A DNA stretch of 64,000 bases from Candidatus Ruminococcus intestinipullorum (GTDB lineage: Bacteria > Bacillota > Clostridia > Lachnospirales > Lachnospiraceae): positions 62,001 to 126,000 of the forward strand of contig JAHLFA010000059.1 of the NCBI GenBank assembly GCA_018883985.1, given 5' to 3'. This document shows positions 19,940-29,970 of the stretch, one piece after another. The notes under the pieces were generated by a model. It was not told the DNA's origin. It worked only from the letters and a program-made list of their open reading frames with translations, and made no database searches. The position numbers were made by a program, and so were the translations under genes. Position 1 is the stretch's first letter. The number at the start of each line of letters is the position of its first letter.

Positions 19940-20929
19940 ATGAGAGAGTATGAATTAGAAGTCTTAGAACAATATGATATAGAAGTAATTAATACCCACA
20001 AGGTGAGAGGTGCATATTTTTGCGAAACGAAAGAAGGGCTATTTCTTTTGAAAGAGGCAGAAATTTCAGAGGGCAGAGCTTCATTTATGTATCAACTTCA
20101 AAGACATTTAGAGAGTGCCTATGGAATGAAGGTTGATACACCTTTGCATACAAAAGAGGGGGAGCTTTTTAGTGTTTTGCCAGATGGGACGAAGTATATT
20201 TTGAAGAAATGGTTCGGGGGAAGAGAATGTGATGTTCGCAGAGAGCGAGATATTCTAGAGGCATCTTCTCATTTAGCATTGCTTCATAGTCGAATGAATT
20301 GGAGCGAAGAAACACCACTTCCATATGTAGGGCGTAGTGTGCTAACAGAAATGCAGGGCCATAATAGAGAATTGAAGAAAGTTCGGACGTTTGTTAGAAA
20401 TCGAGTAAAGAAAAATGAATTTGAATATCGTTTTCTAGAAAATTTTGATGCTATGTATCGTATTGCCCAACAGGTCACAGCACGTATGGCAAGTTCAGAG
20501 TATCAGGAATTGTATTTAGATAGTATGAAACGGGGAGCCTTGGTGCATGGAAGTTATAATTATCACAATATTTTATTTTCACAAGGCAAAGTTGTGGTAG
20601 CAAATTTTGAGCATTTCCGTAAAGATATACAAGTTCAAGATCTATATTATTTTTTACGCAAAGCAATGGAAAAGTATCAGTGGGAAGAGCAAATAGGCAG
20701 ACAATTATTAGAAGCATATGAAAGTATTCGACCTTTAGAGAAAAGAGAAAAAGACTATCTAGCACTTCATTTGGCATATCCAGAAAAGTTTTGGAAGGTT
20801 GTAAATGCATATGCCAACTCTAATAAAGCATGGATTTCAGATAAAAGTTTAGAAAAACTTCAGATAGCTATAAGCCAATCAAAGGTAAAAGAGTTGTTTC
20901 TAGAAAAGATATTTGCTTTCCATTTATAG
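19940..20929 (+). CDS. CotS-family spore coat/phosphotransferase-like protein
   Basis: Kinase-like fold: VHGSYNYHNILFSQGKVVVANFEHFRKDIQVQDLYYFLRKAMEK. Confidence 0.8.
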   Translation: MREYELEVLEQYDIEVINTHKVRGAYFCETKEGLFLLKEAEISEGRASFMYQLQRHLESAYGMKVDTPLHTKEGELFSVLPDGTKYILKKWFGGRECDVRRERDILEASSHLALLHSRMNWSEETPLPYVGRSVLTEMQGHNRELKKVRTFVRNRVKKNEFEYRFLENFDAMYRIAQQVTARMASSEYQELYLDSMKRGALVHGSYNYHNILFSQGKVVVANFEHFRKDIQVQDLYYFLRKAMEKYQWEEQIGRQLLEAYESIRPLEKREKDYLALHLAYPEKFWKVVNAYANSNKAWISDKSLEKLQIAISQSKVKELFLEKIFAFHL

Positions 20930-20976
20930 CTACCTGTTGTATAATAAGAACAATAATATTTGTAGGAGGTACTACT

Positions 20977-22707
20977 ATGAGTTATAGAGAAAGGTATGAG
21001 GAGTGGTTGTCAAATCCTTATTTTGATGCACAGACAAAAGCAGAGCTTGAAAGTATTAAAGAGGATGAAAAAGAGATTAAAGAACGGTTTTATACAGATT
21101 TGGAGTTTGGAACAGCTGGATTAAGGGGAATTATTGGAGCTGGAACAAACCGTATGAATATCTATACCGTTAGAAAAGCAACACAGGGATTGGCAAATTA
21201 TATTTTAAAAGGTCAAAACGAACAAAAAGGGGTTGTAATTGCTTTTGATTCTCGCCGTATGTCAACAGAATTTGCACAAGAAGCAGCATGCTGTTTGGCA
21301 TCTAACGGGATTAAAGCATATATCTTTGATGCGCTAAGACCTACACCAGAATTATCTTATGCTGTAAGAGAATTGGGTTGTATTGCAGGGATTAATATTA
21401 CAGCAAGTCATAATCCACCAGAATATAATGGGTATAAGGTTTATTGGGAAGATGGTGCTCAAATCACACCTCCACATGATAAAGGAATTATGGATGAGGT
21501 GAAGTCTTTAGAAGATTATACAACGATGAAGACTATGAGTATTGAGGCTGCAAAAGAGGCTGGACTTTATGAAGTAATTGGGCAAAAAATTGATGATTCT
21601 TACATAGAAGAATTGAAGAAACAAGTTTTACATCAAGATGCAATTGACGCTGTTGGAAAAGATATTAAGATTGTATACAGTCCTTTGCATGGAACAGGGA
21701 ATATTCCAGCACGTAGAATCTTGAAAGAGCTTGGATTTGAAAATGTCTATGTAGTAAAAGAACAAGAGCTTCCAGATGGAGAATTTCCAACAGTATCTTA
21801 TCCAAATCCAGAGTCTGAGGAAGCTTTTGAATTGGGGTTAAAATTAGCAAAAGAAGTAGATGCAGACATTGTATTAGCAACAGATCCAGATGCGGATAGA
21901 TTGGGAGTACGTGTAAAAGATAAGAATGGGGTATATCATACACTAACAGGTAATATGTCAGGTTGTTTATTGGCAGATTATGAAATTAGCCAAAGAAAGG
22001 CTTTAAAAGGGCTTCCAGAAGATGGATATTTAATAAAAACAATTGTTACAACAAACATGGCGGATGCGATTGCTAAGTATTACGAAGCTGGTTTAATTGA
22101 AGTTTTAACTGGATTTAAATATATTGGACAGCAGATTCTAGGATTTGAAACAACTGGAAAAGGGAATTATTTATTTGGATTTGAGGAAAGTTATGGCTGC
22201 TTAATAGGTACTTATGCAAGAGATAAGGACGCAATTGTAGCAACAATGGCATTGTGTGAGGCAGCAGCATATTATAAGACGAAAGATATGACTCTTTGGG
22301 ATGCCATGATTGAGATGTATGAAAGATATGGATATTATAAAGATGATATTCAGTCTATCACATTAAAGGGAATTGAGGGACTTGCGAAAATACAGGAAAT
22401 TCTAGATACTTTACGTAAGAATCCTCCAACAAAGATTGCAGAGTATGAAGTTCTTAAAGCAAGAGATTACAAAGCAGATACAATTCATGATATGCAAACA
22501 GGTGAGGTAACTAAAACAGGACTTCCAAGTTCTAATGTTCTTTACTATGACTTGTCTGATGATGCTTGGTTGTGCGTTCGCCCATCAGGAACAGAACCAA
22601 AGGTAAAATTCTACTATGGTGTAAAGGGTTGTTCATTAGAGGATGCAGATCAGAAGTCAGAAGCACTAGGAAAAGAAGTTTTGGCAATGATTGATAGGAT
22701 GTTATAG
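20977..22707 (+). CDS. Phospho-sugar mutase (phosphoglucomutase/phosphomannomutase)
   Basis: GTAGLRGIIGAGTNRMN, ITASHNPPEYNGYKVYWEDGAQI, ATDPDADRLGV, RPSGTEPKVKFY. Confidence 0.95.
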   Translation: MSYRERYEEWLSNPYFDAQTKAELESIKEDEKEIKERFYTDLEFGTAGLRGIIGAGTNRMNIYTVRKATQGLANYILKGQNEQKGVVIAFDSRRMSTEFAQEAACCLASNGIKAYIFDALRPTPELSYAVRELGCIAGINITASHNPPEYNGYKVYWEDGAQITPPHDKGIMDEVKSLEDYTTMKTMSIEAAKEAGLYEVIGQKIDDSYIEELKKQVLHQDAIDAVGKDIKIVYSPLHGTGNIPARRILKELGFENVYVVKEQELPDGEFPTVSYPNPESEEAFELGLKLAKEVDADIVLATDPDADRLGVRVKDKNGVYHTLTGNMSGCLLADYEISQRKALKGLPEDGYLIKTIVTTNMADAIAKYYEAGLIEVLTGFKYIGQQILGFETTGKGNYLFGFEESYGCLIGTYARDKDAIVATMALCEAAAYYKTKDMTLWDAMIEMYERYGYYKDDIQSITLKGIEGLAKIQEILDTLRKNPPTKIAEYEVLKARDYKADTIHDMQTGEVTKTGLPSSNVLYYDLSDDAWLCVRPSGTEPKVKFYYGVKGCSLEDADQKSEALGKEVLAMIDRML

Positions 22708-22727
22708 AGTAAATCGAATGAAACTTC

Positions 22728-22756
22728 TTGACAAAAATAGCATAAGCAGTTATAAC
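22728..22756 (+). promoter_or_regulatory. Sigma-A-type promoter of HU gene
   Basis: TTGACA - 17 nt - TATAAC. Confidence 0.7.
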
Positions 22757-22847
22757 AGTACAGAAGGGTATCGACATGTATAACGGTAGGCATGCGGCCT
22801 TTACCAATTTTATAGAATAATTTTAAATAATAAGGAGGAATTAATTC

Positions 22848-23123
22848 ATGAATAAGACAGAATTAATCGCAGCAATTGCTGAGCAGGCAGAACTTTCTAA
22901 GAAAGATGCAGAAAAAGCATTAAAAGCATTTATAGATGTTGTTACAGAGCAGTTGAAAGCAGGAGAAAAAGTACAGCTAGTAGGATTTGGTACTTTTGAA
23001 GTAAGCGAAAGAGCAGCAAGAGAAGGAAGAAATCCTCAGACAGGTAAGACTATGAAGATTGCAGCTTGCAAAGCTCCTAAGTTCAAAGCTGGAAAAGCAT
23101 TGAAAGATGCTGTAAACGAGTAA
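22848..23123 (+). CDS. hup: HU family DNA-binding protein
   Basis: [25 protein letters not shown]...[21 protein letters not shown]. Confidence 0.97.
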   Translation: MNKTELIAAIAEQAELSKKDAEKALKAFIDVVTEQLKAGEKVQLVGFGTFEVSERAAREGRNPQTGKTMKIAACKAPKFKAGKALKDAVNE

Positions 23124-23204
23124 GAATTATTAAGATAGAATAGAATGAGAGAGTACAGTTGGACAAGTTTCTGATTGTATTCTCTTTTCATATAGGAGGA
23201 CGTT

Positions 23205-23444
23205 ATGAGATTAGATAAGTTTTTGAAAGTATCTAGATTGATTAAACGAAGAACAGTAGCCAATGAAGCCTGCGATGCTGGGAGAGTGCTTGTCAATGGC
23301 AAACCAGCGAAAGCCTCTGTAAAAGTGAAAGTTGGAGATATTATAGAAATACAATTTGGTACAAAGACAGTAAAGGCAGAAGTATTAGATCTTCAGGAAA
23401 CAACTAAGAAAGAAGAAGCCAAAGAACTATTTCGATATTTGTAG
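23205..23444 (+). CDS. S4-domain RNA-binding protein (RqcP/YabO-like)
   Basis: MRLDKFLKVSRLIKRRTVANEACDAGRVLVNGKPAKAS; position between hup and yabP. Confidence 0.92.
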   Translation: MRLDKFLKVSRLIKRRTVANEACDAGRVLVNGKPAKASVKVKVGDIIEIQFGTKTVKAEVLDLQETTKKEEAKELFRYL

Positions 23445-23550
23445 TTTCCGTGTATAAAAGAGTCTTCCCTCTCATATATATAAAAAAGGTCATTATTTGT
23501 GGACAGAGTGTGACTAAAAGAAATATATCAAAAGCAGAGAGTGGAGGAAG

Positions 23551-23844
23551 ATGTGTATGGATGAACGACAGATGCCGATGAAATCGCATAAATTAGTTGT
23601 AAATAATAGAAAGACGAGTACAGTAACAGGAGTTTTGGATGTATTGTCTTTTGATTTAAATGAGATTCTTTTAGAAACAGAGCAAGGGATGCTTATGGTG
23701 AAAGGATCCGATTTACATGTGAATCGTTTGAGCGTAGAAAAAGGAGAAGTTGATCTTTCAGGAAATATAGATAGCATTGCATATTCAGGAGTAAATCAAG
23801 GGCATAAGCAAGGGGAAGCTTTTTTTGCCAAATTATTTAAATAG
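23551..23844 (+). CDS. yabP: Sporulation protein YabP
   Basis: SHKLVVNNRKTSTVTGVLDVLSFDLNEILLETEQG; synteny. Confidence 0.92.
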   Translation: MCMDERQMPMKSHKLVVNNRKTSTVTGVLDVLSFDLNEILLETEQGMLMVKGSDLHVNRLSVEKGEVDLSGNIDSIAYSGVNQGHKQGEAFFAKLFK

Positions 23845-23855
23845 GTGGAGCATCT

Positions 23856-24170
23856 ATGCTGGGAATAGGAATAGAGGCAATGATTTTTTTGTATGCAGGT
23901 TTAACAGGAATTGTAATATTTTGTAGTTATCAAATATTACGTTTTTTTCGTTATCTTATACCGCATTATCAAATCATTATAAGTATCGAAGATTTTCTCT
24001 TTTGGATTGGAATCAGTGCATATGTCTTTCATCAGATGTACTATACTACATATGGAACAATTCGGTGGTTTTTTATTATAGGAATGCTAGTAGGGGCAGC
24101 CTTATCAGGAGTCCTTTTTATAGTCATTAAAAAAATATATAGGAAAACGAAGAAACATCTTGAAAAATAG
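23856..24170 (+). CDS. yabQ: Spore cortex biosynthesis protein YabQ
   Basis: Small TM protein in YabP-YabQ-DivIC order. Confidence 0.85.
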   Translation: MLGIGIEAMIFLYAGLTGIVIFCSYQILRFFRYLIPHYQIIISIEDFLFWIGISAYVFHQMYYTTYGTIRWFFIIGMLVGAALSGVLFIVIKKIYRKTKKHLEK

Positions 24171-24243
24171 AAGAAAAGCATATAATATAATTGCAGTTAG
24201 AAAGATTACATCTAACAAAGAAGAAATGATTGGGTGATGATAC

Positions 24244-24582
24244 ATGGCGGTTCAAAATAATCAAAAGGTGAATCGGCAGAAAAGCCGAAGAAAGAGATCC
24301 GTTTTACAATATCATAAAAAGAGCATGTTGCTTATTAGTATCATTCTTATGTTACTTACAGGAACGGTGACGGTAAGTGCAGTGTCCTTAGAAGAAAAGA
24401 ACAGAGATTACAAAAAGCAAGAAGAAGAACTAGAGGCACAGATTCTTGAGGAAAAGGATCGCTCTGAAAGAATAGAAGAATATAGAGAGTATGTAAAGAC
24501 AGATGACTATGTGAAAGATATTGCTGAAGAAAAGTTGGGATTAGTAGACCCAAATGAGATTATATTTAAGTCAACACAATAG
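24244..24582 (+). CDS. Septum formation initiator (DivIC/FtsB-like)
   Basis: TM plus coiled coil; YREYVKTDDYVKDIAEEKLGLVDPNEIIFK. Confidence 0.88.
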   Translation: MAVQNNQKVNRQKSRRKRSVLQYHKKSMLLISIILMLLTGTVTVSAVSLEEKNRDYKKQEEELEAQILEEKDRSERIEEYREYVKTDDYVKDIAEEKLGLVDPNEIIFKSTQ

Positions 24583-24596
24583 CATTTACAAAAGAT

Positions 24597-24626
24597 AAGC
24601 TCCAGGGAATTCCTGGGGCTTTTTGT
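24597..24626 (+). terminator. Rho-independent terminator
   Basis: AGCTCCAGGgaattCCTGGGGCTTTTTG. Confidence 0.75.
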
Positions 24627-24683
24627 ATATTAAAAATAGTGAAATAATGGAATGAAAGAACGAAAGGAGAAGGATATTATCGT

Positions 24684-26081
24684 ATGGAAGAAAGACAAGC
24701 ATTACACACAAGCCCTTATGTAGTGCAGATTGAAAAATTTGCATCTTCTTTAAAACAGCTTTCACATACATTTTTGAAATTAGAAGATAAGAAACGTTCC
24801 TTTACAAATGAAGAGGTTGAGCAGATGTTTGAACAAGTCAAGGAAAAGGTATGTGAGGGGTGTGATAAACATCCATGGTGTTGGGGAACAAATTTTGTAC
24901 ATACTTATCAAATGGGATATGAGATTTTATCGGCTGTAGATCAGTATGGAAATGAATTAAATACAGAAACCAAACGGAAATTGCAGCAAAGATGTATGAA
25001 AGCACCTAGATTTTTAAGGGAAATATTGAGCGCATTCCATGATGCGAGAAAGGAGCTAATGTGGAATAACCGAATGGTGCAAAGTAGAGAAGGTTATGCT
25101 GTACAAATGGATACATTTGCAGATATGATTCGAAATACAGCAAAGGAATTGGAGAGAAGTATCTTTGTTGACGAGCGATTGGAGAAAAAAATTTCAGCCC
25201 ATTTGAAGAAAATGGGGATTCGTGTTTTATATACGAATTTCTTTTTAAATCGTGAAGGAAAGTATGAGGTTCACGTAACAGCAAAGGCATTAAAAAATGG
25301 ATGTGTTGCCACAAAGGAGCTTGTGAAAGGAGTTTCGGATGTAATGGGGCGTAAGTTTATTTCCGATGGAACGCACAATCCAGTTTTAGGAAAGGAGTAT
25401 ATTACCATTATATGTATGGAAGGCCCAGGGTATTATACGTTACAAGGTGTAGCGAAAATAGGGAAAGGGTGTAATAAAATTTCTGGAGATAGCTTTATGC
25501 TGATGGAACTTTCAGGAGGCCGTCAGGGAGCAGCATTATCGGATGGAATGGGTTCTGGAGAGAAAGCATGTAAAGAAAGCACATTAGTCATTGAGCTTTT
25601 GGAAGAATTATTAGAAGCAGGTTTTCCCGAAAAAACAGCAATTCAAATGATAAATACAATGCTTGTTATGGGAAGAGAGGACATCCATTTTTCAACAGTA
25701 GATATGAGTATTTTTGATTTGTATACAGGCACTTGTGAAATAATAAAAGCAGGGGCATCTTCTACATTTATTAAAAAGAAAAATAAAGTGGAACATATTA
25801 GTTCTTCTAGTTTGCCTATTGGAGTCATGAATTCTATTGAAATTGAATCCGTAAAACGGCAGTTAGAGGATGGGGATTTTGTCATTATGGTAACCGATGG
25901 TGTGCTGGATGCACTTCCTGTTGGGGAGCAAGATATTTTATTGGAAACAATTATTGGAGGGACTGCCATTAATAACCCAAGAGAATTAGCACATCATATC
26001 CTAGAGCAAGTGTTAAGCTTTACAGGAGAAGTTCCAATGGATGATATGACCGTTTTAGCAGTGGGCTTATGGGAATGTTGA
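24684..26081 (+). CDS. spoIIE: SpoIIE-like PP2C serine phosphatase lacking the N-terminal TM domain
   Basis: SGDSFMLMELSGGRQGAALSDGMGSGEKA, VTDGVLDAL, DDMTVLAVGL; Cys-rich VCEGCDKHPWCW; synteny. Confidence 0.85.
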   Translation: MEERQALHTSPYVVQIEKFASSLKQLSHTFLKLEDKKRSFTNEEVEQMFEQVKEKVCEGCDKHPWCWGTNFVHTYQMGYEILSAVDQYGNELNTETKRKLQQRCMKAPRFLREILSAFHDARKELMWNNRMVQSREGYAVQMDTFADMIRNTAKELERSIFVDERLEKKISAHLKKMGIRVLYTNFFLNREGKYEVHVTAKALKNGCVATKELVKGVSDVMGRKFISDGTHNPVLGKEYITIICMEGPGYYTLQGVAKIGKGCNKISGDSFMLMELSGGRQGAALSDGMGSGEKACKESTLVIELLEELLEAGFPEKTAIQMINTMLVMGREDIHFSTVDMSIFDLYTGTCEIIKAGASSTFIKKKNKVEHISSSSLPIGVMNSIEIESVKRQLEDGDFVIMVTDGVLDALPVGEQDILLETIIGGTAINNPRELAHHILEQVLSFTGEVPMDDMTVLAVGLWEC

Positions 26082-26120
26082 GTGGTTGCAATTTTTTGAA
26101 AGATTGAGTATAGTTTATTT

Positions 26121-27533
26121 ATGGATAAAAAAATTTGGAACTATATAGAGCAGCAAAAACTATTAGAGTACGGAGATAAGGTTATTGCAGGGATATCGGG
26201 AGGAGCAGATTCGGTATGCCTGTTTTTCGTGTTGTTATCTTTGAGAGAAAAATTAGGGCTTGATATACTGGCAGTTCACGTGAATCATGGTCTGCGTGGA
26301 GCAACTGCAAAAAGAGATGAAGAGTTTACAAAGAAATTATGTGAGCAACATGCAGTTCCTTGTCTAGTTTATTCGGAAAATATAGAGGCTGTTGCAAAGG
26401 AAAGAAAGAAATCTATTGAGGAAGCTGGAAGAATAGTTAGAAGAGAGTGCTTTGAGCGTGTAAGAAAGGAGTATCAAGGGAATAAAATTGCCCTTGCACA
26501 TCATCAAAATGATAATGCAGAAACGCTTATTATGAATTTAGCAAGGGGAACAGGGCTTCGAGGCATGGGAGGGATTCGTCCTAAAAATGGGCATGTAATT
26601 CGTCCATTATTGTGTTTAAATCGAAGAGAAATCGAGGCATATTTACAAGAAAAGGGCGTTTCGTTTTGTGAAGATGAAACAAATCAAGAGGATATATATT
26701 TAAGAAATCGCATTCGTCATCATATTATTCCAGCACTAGAAGAACAGGTAAATTCACAGGCAGTTCGTCATATGAATGACTTAATGCAGCAAGTACAGGA
26801 AGTTTGGGAATATATGGATGATGTTGTACAAGGTGTATTTAAAGAATGTGTTGACGAATCCACGAACCAATGCCAAATAAAAGAACAGCAATTTTGCTCA
26901 CTAAAAATAGTTTTACAAAAAATGATAGTGTATAAAGCACTTGCTAACATTACAGGAAGTGAACGAGATTTATCTATGCTTCATGTAGAATCGGTATTGG
27001 ATTTGTTTCAAAAACAAAGTGGAAAATCCAAAAGTCTTTTAAAGGGAATTCGTGCAGTAAGGAATTATGAAGGTGTGCTGCTTGAGAGAGAAGAGAAAGG
27101 TTTAGTGGAAGAATTTCCCCTGCAAACACTTCAAATACCAGGTATAACAAGAGTGGAAACTAGAGGCTTGGAGATATCTTGTAAAATATTTGAAAAAAAT
27201 GTTGATTTCTCCATGGAGGATATCCCTCAAAAAGCCTACACGAAATGGATAGATTATGATATAATAAAAAATACTCTGACTATTAGAGGGAGAAAGTCCC
27301 AAGATGTCATAGGAATTAGTAGGGCAGGAGGCACACAGAAATTAAAGTCTTATTTTGTGAATGAAAAAATTCCTGCAAAAATCCGTGCAAACATTCCATT
27401 AATCGCAGATGGAAGCCAGATTGTATGGGTCGTTGGATATCGTATGAGCAGTAAGTATCAGATATCTGACAAGACAAAACGTATACTTCAAATTGAAATA
27501 ACGGAGGATAAAGAGAATGGCAGAAACAATTAA
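26121..27533 (+). CDS. tilS: tRNA(Ile)-lysidine synthetase
   Basis: PP-loop [38 protein letters not shown]. Confidence 0.95.
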   Translation: MDKKIWNYIEQQKLLEYGDKVIAGISGGADSVCLFFVLLSLREKLGLDILAVHVNHGLRGATAKRDEEFTKKLCEQHAVPCLVYSENIEAVAKERKKSIEEAGRIVRRECFERVRKEYQGNKIALAHHQNDNAETLIMNLARGTGLRGMGGIRPKNGHVIRPLLCLNRREIEAYLQEKGVSFCEDETNQEDIYLRNRIRHHIIPALEEQVNSQAVRHMNDLMQQVQEVWEYMDDVVQGVFKECVDESTNQCQIKEQQFCSLKIVLQKMIVYKALANITGSERDLSMLHVESVLDLFQKQSGKSKSLLKGIRAVRNYEGVLLEREEKGLVEEFPLQTLQIPGITRVETRGLEISCKIFEKNVDFSMEDIPQKAYTKWIDYDIIKNTLTIRGRKSQDVIGISRAGGTQKLKSYFVNEKIPAKIRANIPLIADGSQIVWVVGYRMSSKYQISDKTKRILQIEITEDKENGRNN

Positions 27534-28044
27534 AGTTTTACTAAGTGAAAAAGAGGTAGAAGAGAGAATTCAGGAGCTAGGCAGACAGATTAGTGAGAAG
27601 TACCAAGGAAAGCAAATTCATATGATTTGTGTTTTAAAAGGTGGCGTATTCTTTATGTGTGAACTAGCAAAAAGAATTAGCGTTCCTGTGTCATTGGATT
27701 TTATGTGTGTCAGCAGCTATGGAGATGCAACACAGTCAAGTGGAGTTGTAAGAATTGCAAAAGATTTGGACGAGTCTATTGAAGGTAAAGATGTTCTGAT
27801 AGTAGAGGACATTATCGATTCTGGACGCACATTATCTTATTTGATTGAAGTTTTGAAAAAGAGAAATCCTAAGAGCATTGAGCTTTGCACTCTTTTAGAT
27901 AAACCAGAAAGAAGAGAAAGAGATGTTCAAGTAGATTATGTAGGATTTGAAATTCCAGATGAGTTCGTAGTGGGATATGGTCTTGACTACGCACAAAAAT
28001 ATAGAAATTTACCATATATTGGAGTAGTAGAAGGGTTGGAATAG
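27517..28044 (+). CDS. hpt: Hypoxanthine phosphoribosyltransferase
   Basis: [31 protein letters not shown]. Confidence 0.96.
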   Translation: MAETIKVLLSEKEVEERIQELGRQISEKYQGKQIHMICVLKGGVFFMCELAKRISVPVSLDFMCVSSYGDATQSSGVVRIAKDLDESIEGKDVLIVEDIIDSGRTLSYLIEVLKKRNPKSIELCTLLDKPERRERDVQVDYVGFEIPDEFVVGYGLDYAQKYRNLPYIGVVEGLE

Positions 28045-28059
28045 GAAGGAGAAGTATCA

Positions 28060-29889
28060 TTGAATGACAAAAAATATAAGGGAATAAATGGAGTAACGTT
28101 TAGTATTATTCTTCTTATTATTCTTGCTGTACTTTGGATGACAGGCAGGGTGCAGCTTCACGGCCAGGAGATGACATATACACAATTTGAGCAGGAAATT
28201 CAGGCTGAGAATATAGACAATGTTATTATTCACCAAGGAAAGGCAGTTCCCACAGGAAGCGTTTCGTTTATATTGCGTGATAATGATGAAATAAGAAGAG
28301 TAAATGTATCTGATGTAAATCATACGCAGGAGCTATTGGAGGAGAATGATATTGCTTATCAATTTGAAGCAGTCCCACAGGAATCCATAGCAGTCACAGT
28401 AGTTTTACCTGTGATTCTTACGTTATTAGGCTTTTTGTTTATCATTTCATTTATGAATCGTCAAAGTGGGGGAGCAAATGCCAAAGCAATGAATTTTGGA
28501 AAAAGCCGTGCCCGTATGAGTACGGATAGTGATAAGAAAGTTACTTTTGCTGATGTGGCAGGACTTCAGGAGGAAAAGGAACAGTTAGAAGAAATTGTAG
28601 ATTTCTTAAAAGCACCAAAAAAATATATTCAAGTAGGTGCAAGAATTCCAAAGGGAGTTTTATTGGAAGGACCTCCAGGAACAGGTAAGACTTTGTTGGC
28701 AAAAGCTGTAGCTGGAGAAGCGGGAGTTCCATTCTTTTCCATTTCTGGTTCTGATTTTGTGGAAATGTTCGTTGGTGTTGGAGCATCTCGTGTACGAGAT
28801 TTATTTCAGGATGCCAAGAAGAATGCCCCATGTATTGTATTTATTGATGAAATAGATGCTGTGGCTAGAAGAAGAGGAAGTGGTCTTGGTGGAGGACATG
28901 ATGAACGTGAACAGACGTTGAACCAAATGCTTGTAGAAATGGATGGATTTGGTGTTAATGAAGGTATTATCGTTATGGCTGCAACGAATAGAAAAGATAT
29001 TTTAGACCCTGCGATTTTAAGACCAGGTCGTTTTGACCGTGATGTAATGGTTGGACGCCCAGATGTTCGAGGAAGAGAAGATATCTTAAAAGTACATGCC
29101 AGAAATAAACCATTGGGTGATGATATTGATTTAAAACAGATTGCACAGACTACAAGTGGATTTACAGGTGCTGATTTAGAAAATCTTTTAAATGAGGCAG
29201 CGATTTATGCTGCTAAGGCAGGAAGAGTTTATTTACAACAAGAAGATATTAAACAGGCATTTGTAAAGGTTGGAATTGGGACAGAGAAGAAGAGTCGAAT
29301 TGTATCTGAAAAAGAAAGAAAGATTACAGCATACCATGAAGCTGGTCACGCTATTTTGTTCCATGTTTTGCCAGATGTAGGGCCTGTTTACAGTGTTTCT
29401 ATCGTGCCTACAGGAGGAGCTGGTGGATATACAATGCCATTGCCTCAAGGCGATGATATGTTTAATACAAAGGGACGTATGTTGCAAGAAATTATTGTGT
29501 CACTAGGTGGTCGTGTAGCAGAAGAGCAAGTTTTTGATGATATTACGACAGGGGCATCTCAGGATATTCGTCAGGCAACAGCTACTGCCAAATCTATGAT
29601 TACAAAATTTGGTATGTCTGAAAAATTAGGATTAATCAATTATGACAATGACAGTGATGAAGTATTCATTGGAAGAGATTTTGGGCATACATCTAGAGGA
29701 TATGGTGAAAAGGTTGCAACTACAATTGATGAAGAAGTAAAACGTATCATCGATGAATGCTATGAGAAAGCAAAAGCAATATTAGAAGAGCATAAAGATG
29801 TTTTAGAAGCTTGTGCACAGTTGCTTTTAGAGAAAGAAAAGATTTCAAGAAGCGAGTTTGAAGCACTTTTTGAAAAAGAGGAAAAATAG
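28060..29889 (+). CDS. ftsH: ATP-dependent zinc metalloprotease FtsH
   Basis: [51 protein letters not shown]. Confidence 0.98.
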   Translation: MNDKKYKGINGVTFSIILLIILAVLWMTGRVQLHGQEMTYTQFEQEIQAENIDNVIIHQGKAVPTGSVSFILRDNDEIRRVNVSDVNHTQELLEENDIAYQFEAVPQESIAVTVVLPVILTLLGFLFIISFMNRQSGGANAKAMNFGKSRARMSTDSDKKVTFADVAGLQEEKEQLEEIVDFLKAPKKYIQVGARIPKGVLLEGPPGTGKTLLAKAVAGEAGVPFFSISGSDFVEMFVGVGASRVRDLFQDAKKNAPCIVFIDEIDAVARRRGSGLGGGHDEREQTLNQMLVEMDGFGVNEGIIVMAATNRKDILDPAILRPGRFDRDVMVGRPDVRGREDILKVHARNKPLGDDIDLKQIAQTTSGFTGADLENLLNEAAIYAAKAGRVYLQQEDIKQAFVKVGIGTEKKSRIVSEKERKITAYHEAGHAILFHVLPDVGPVYSVSIVPTGGAGGYTMPLPQGDDMFNTKGRMLQEIIVSLGGRVAEEQVFDDITTGASQDIRQATATAKSMITKFGMSEKLGLINYDNDSDEVFIGRDFGHTSRGYGEKVATTIDEEVKRIIDECYEKAKAILEEHKDVLEACAQLLLEKEKISRSEFEALFEKEEK

Positions 29890-29970
29890 ACGGATTAGAT
29901 TTGGAAGAGATGGGGCAAGCACTTCAAATACTCAAAGGAGTAGAGAGGGGCTTGCCCCAAGGGAGATTTT

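Noticed and set aside
22757-22847. HU leader hairpin (GGTAGGCATGCGGCCTTTACC) as a riboswitch
   Set aside because: Short imperfect stem with no match to a known class that I recognise; insufficient evidence
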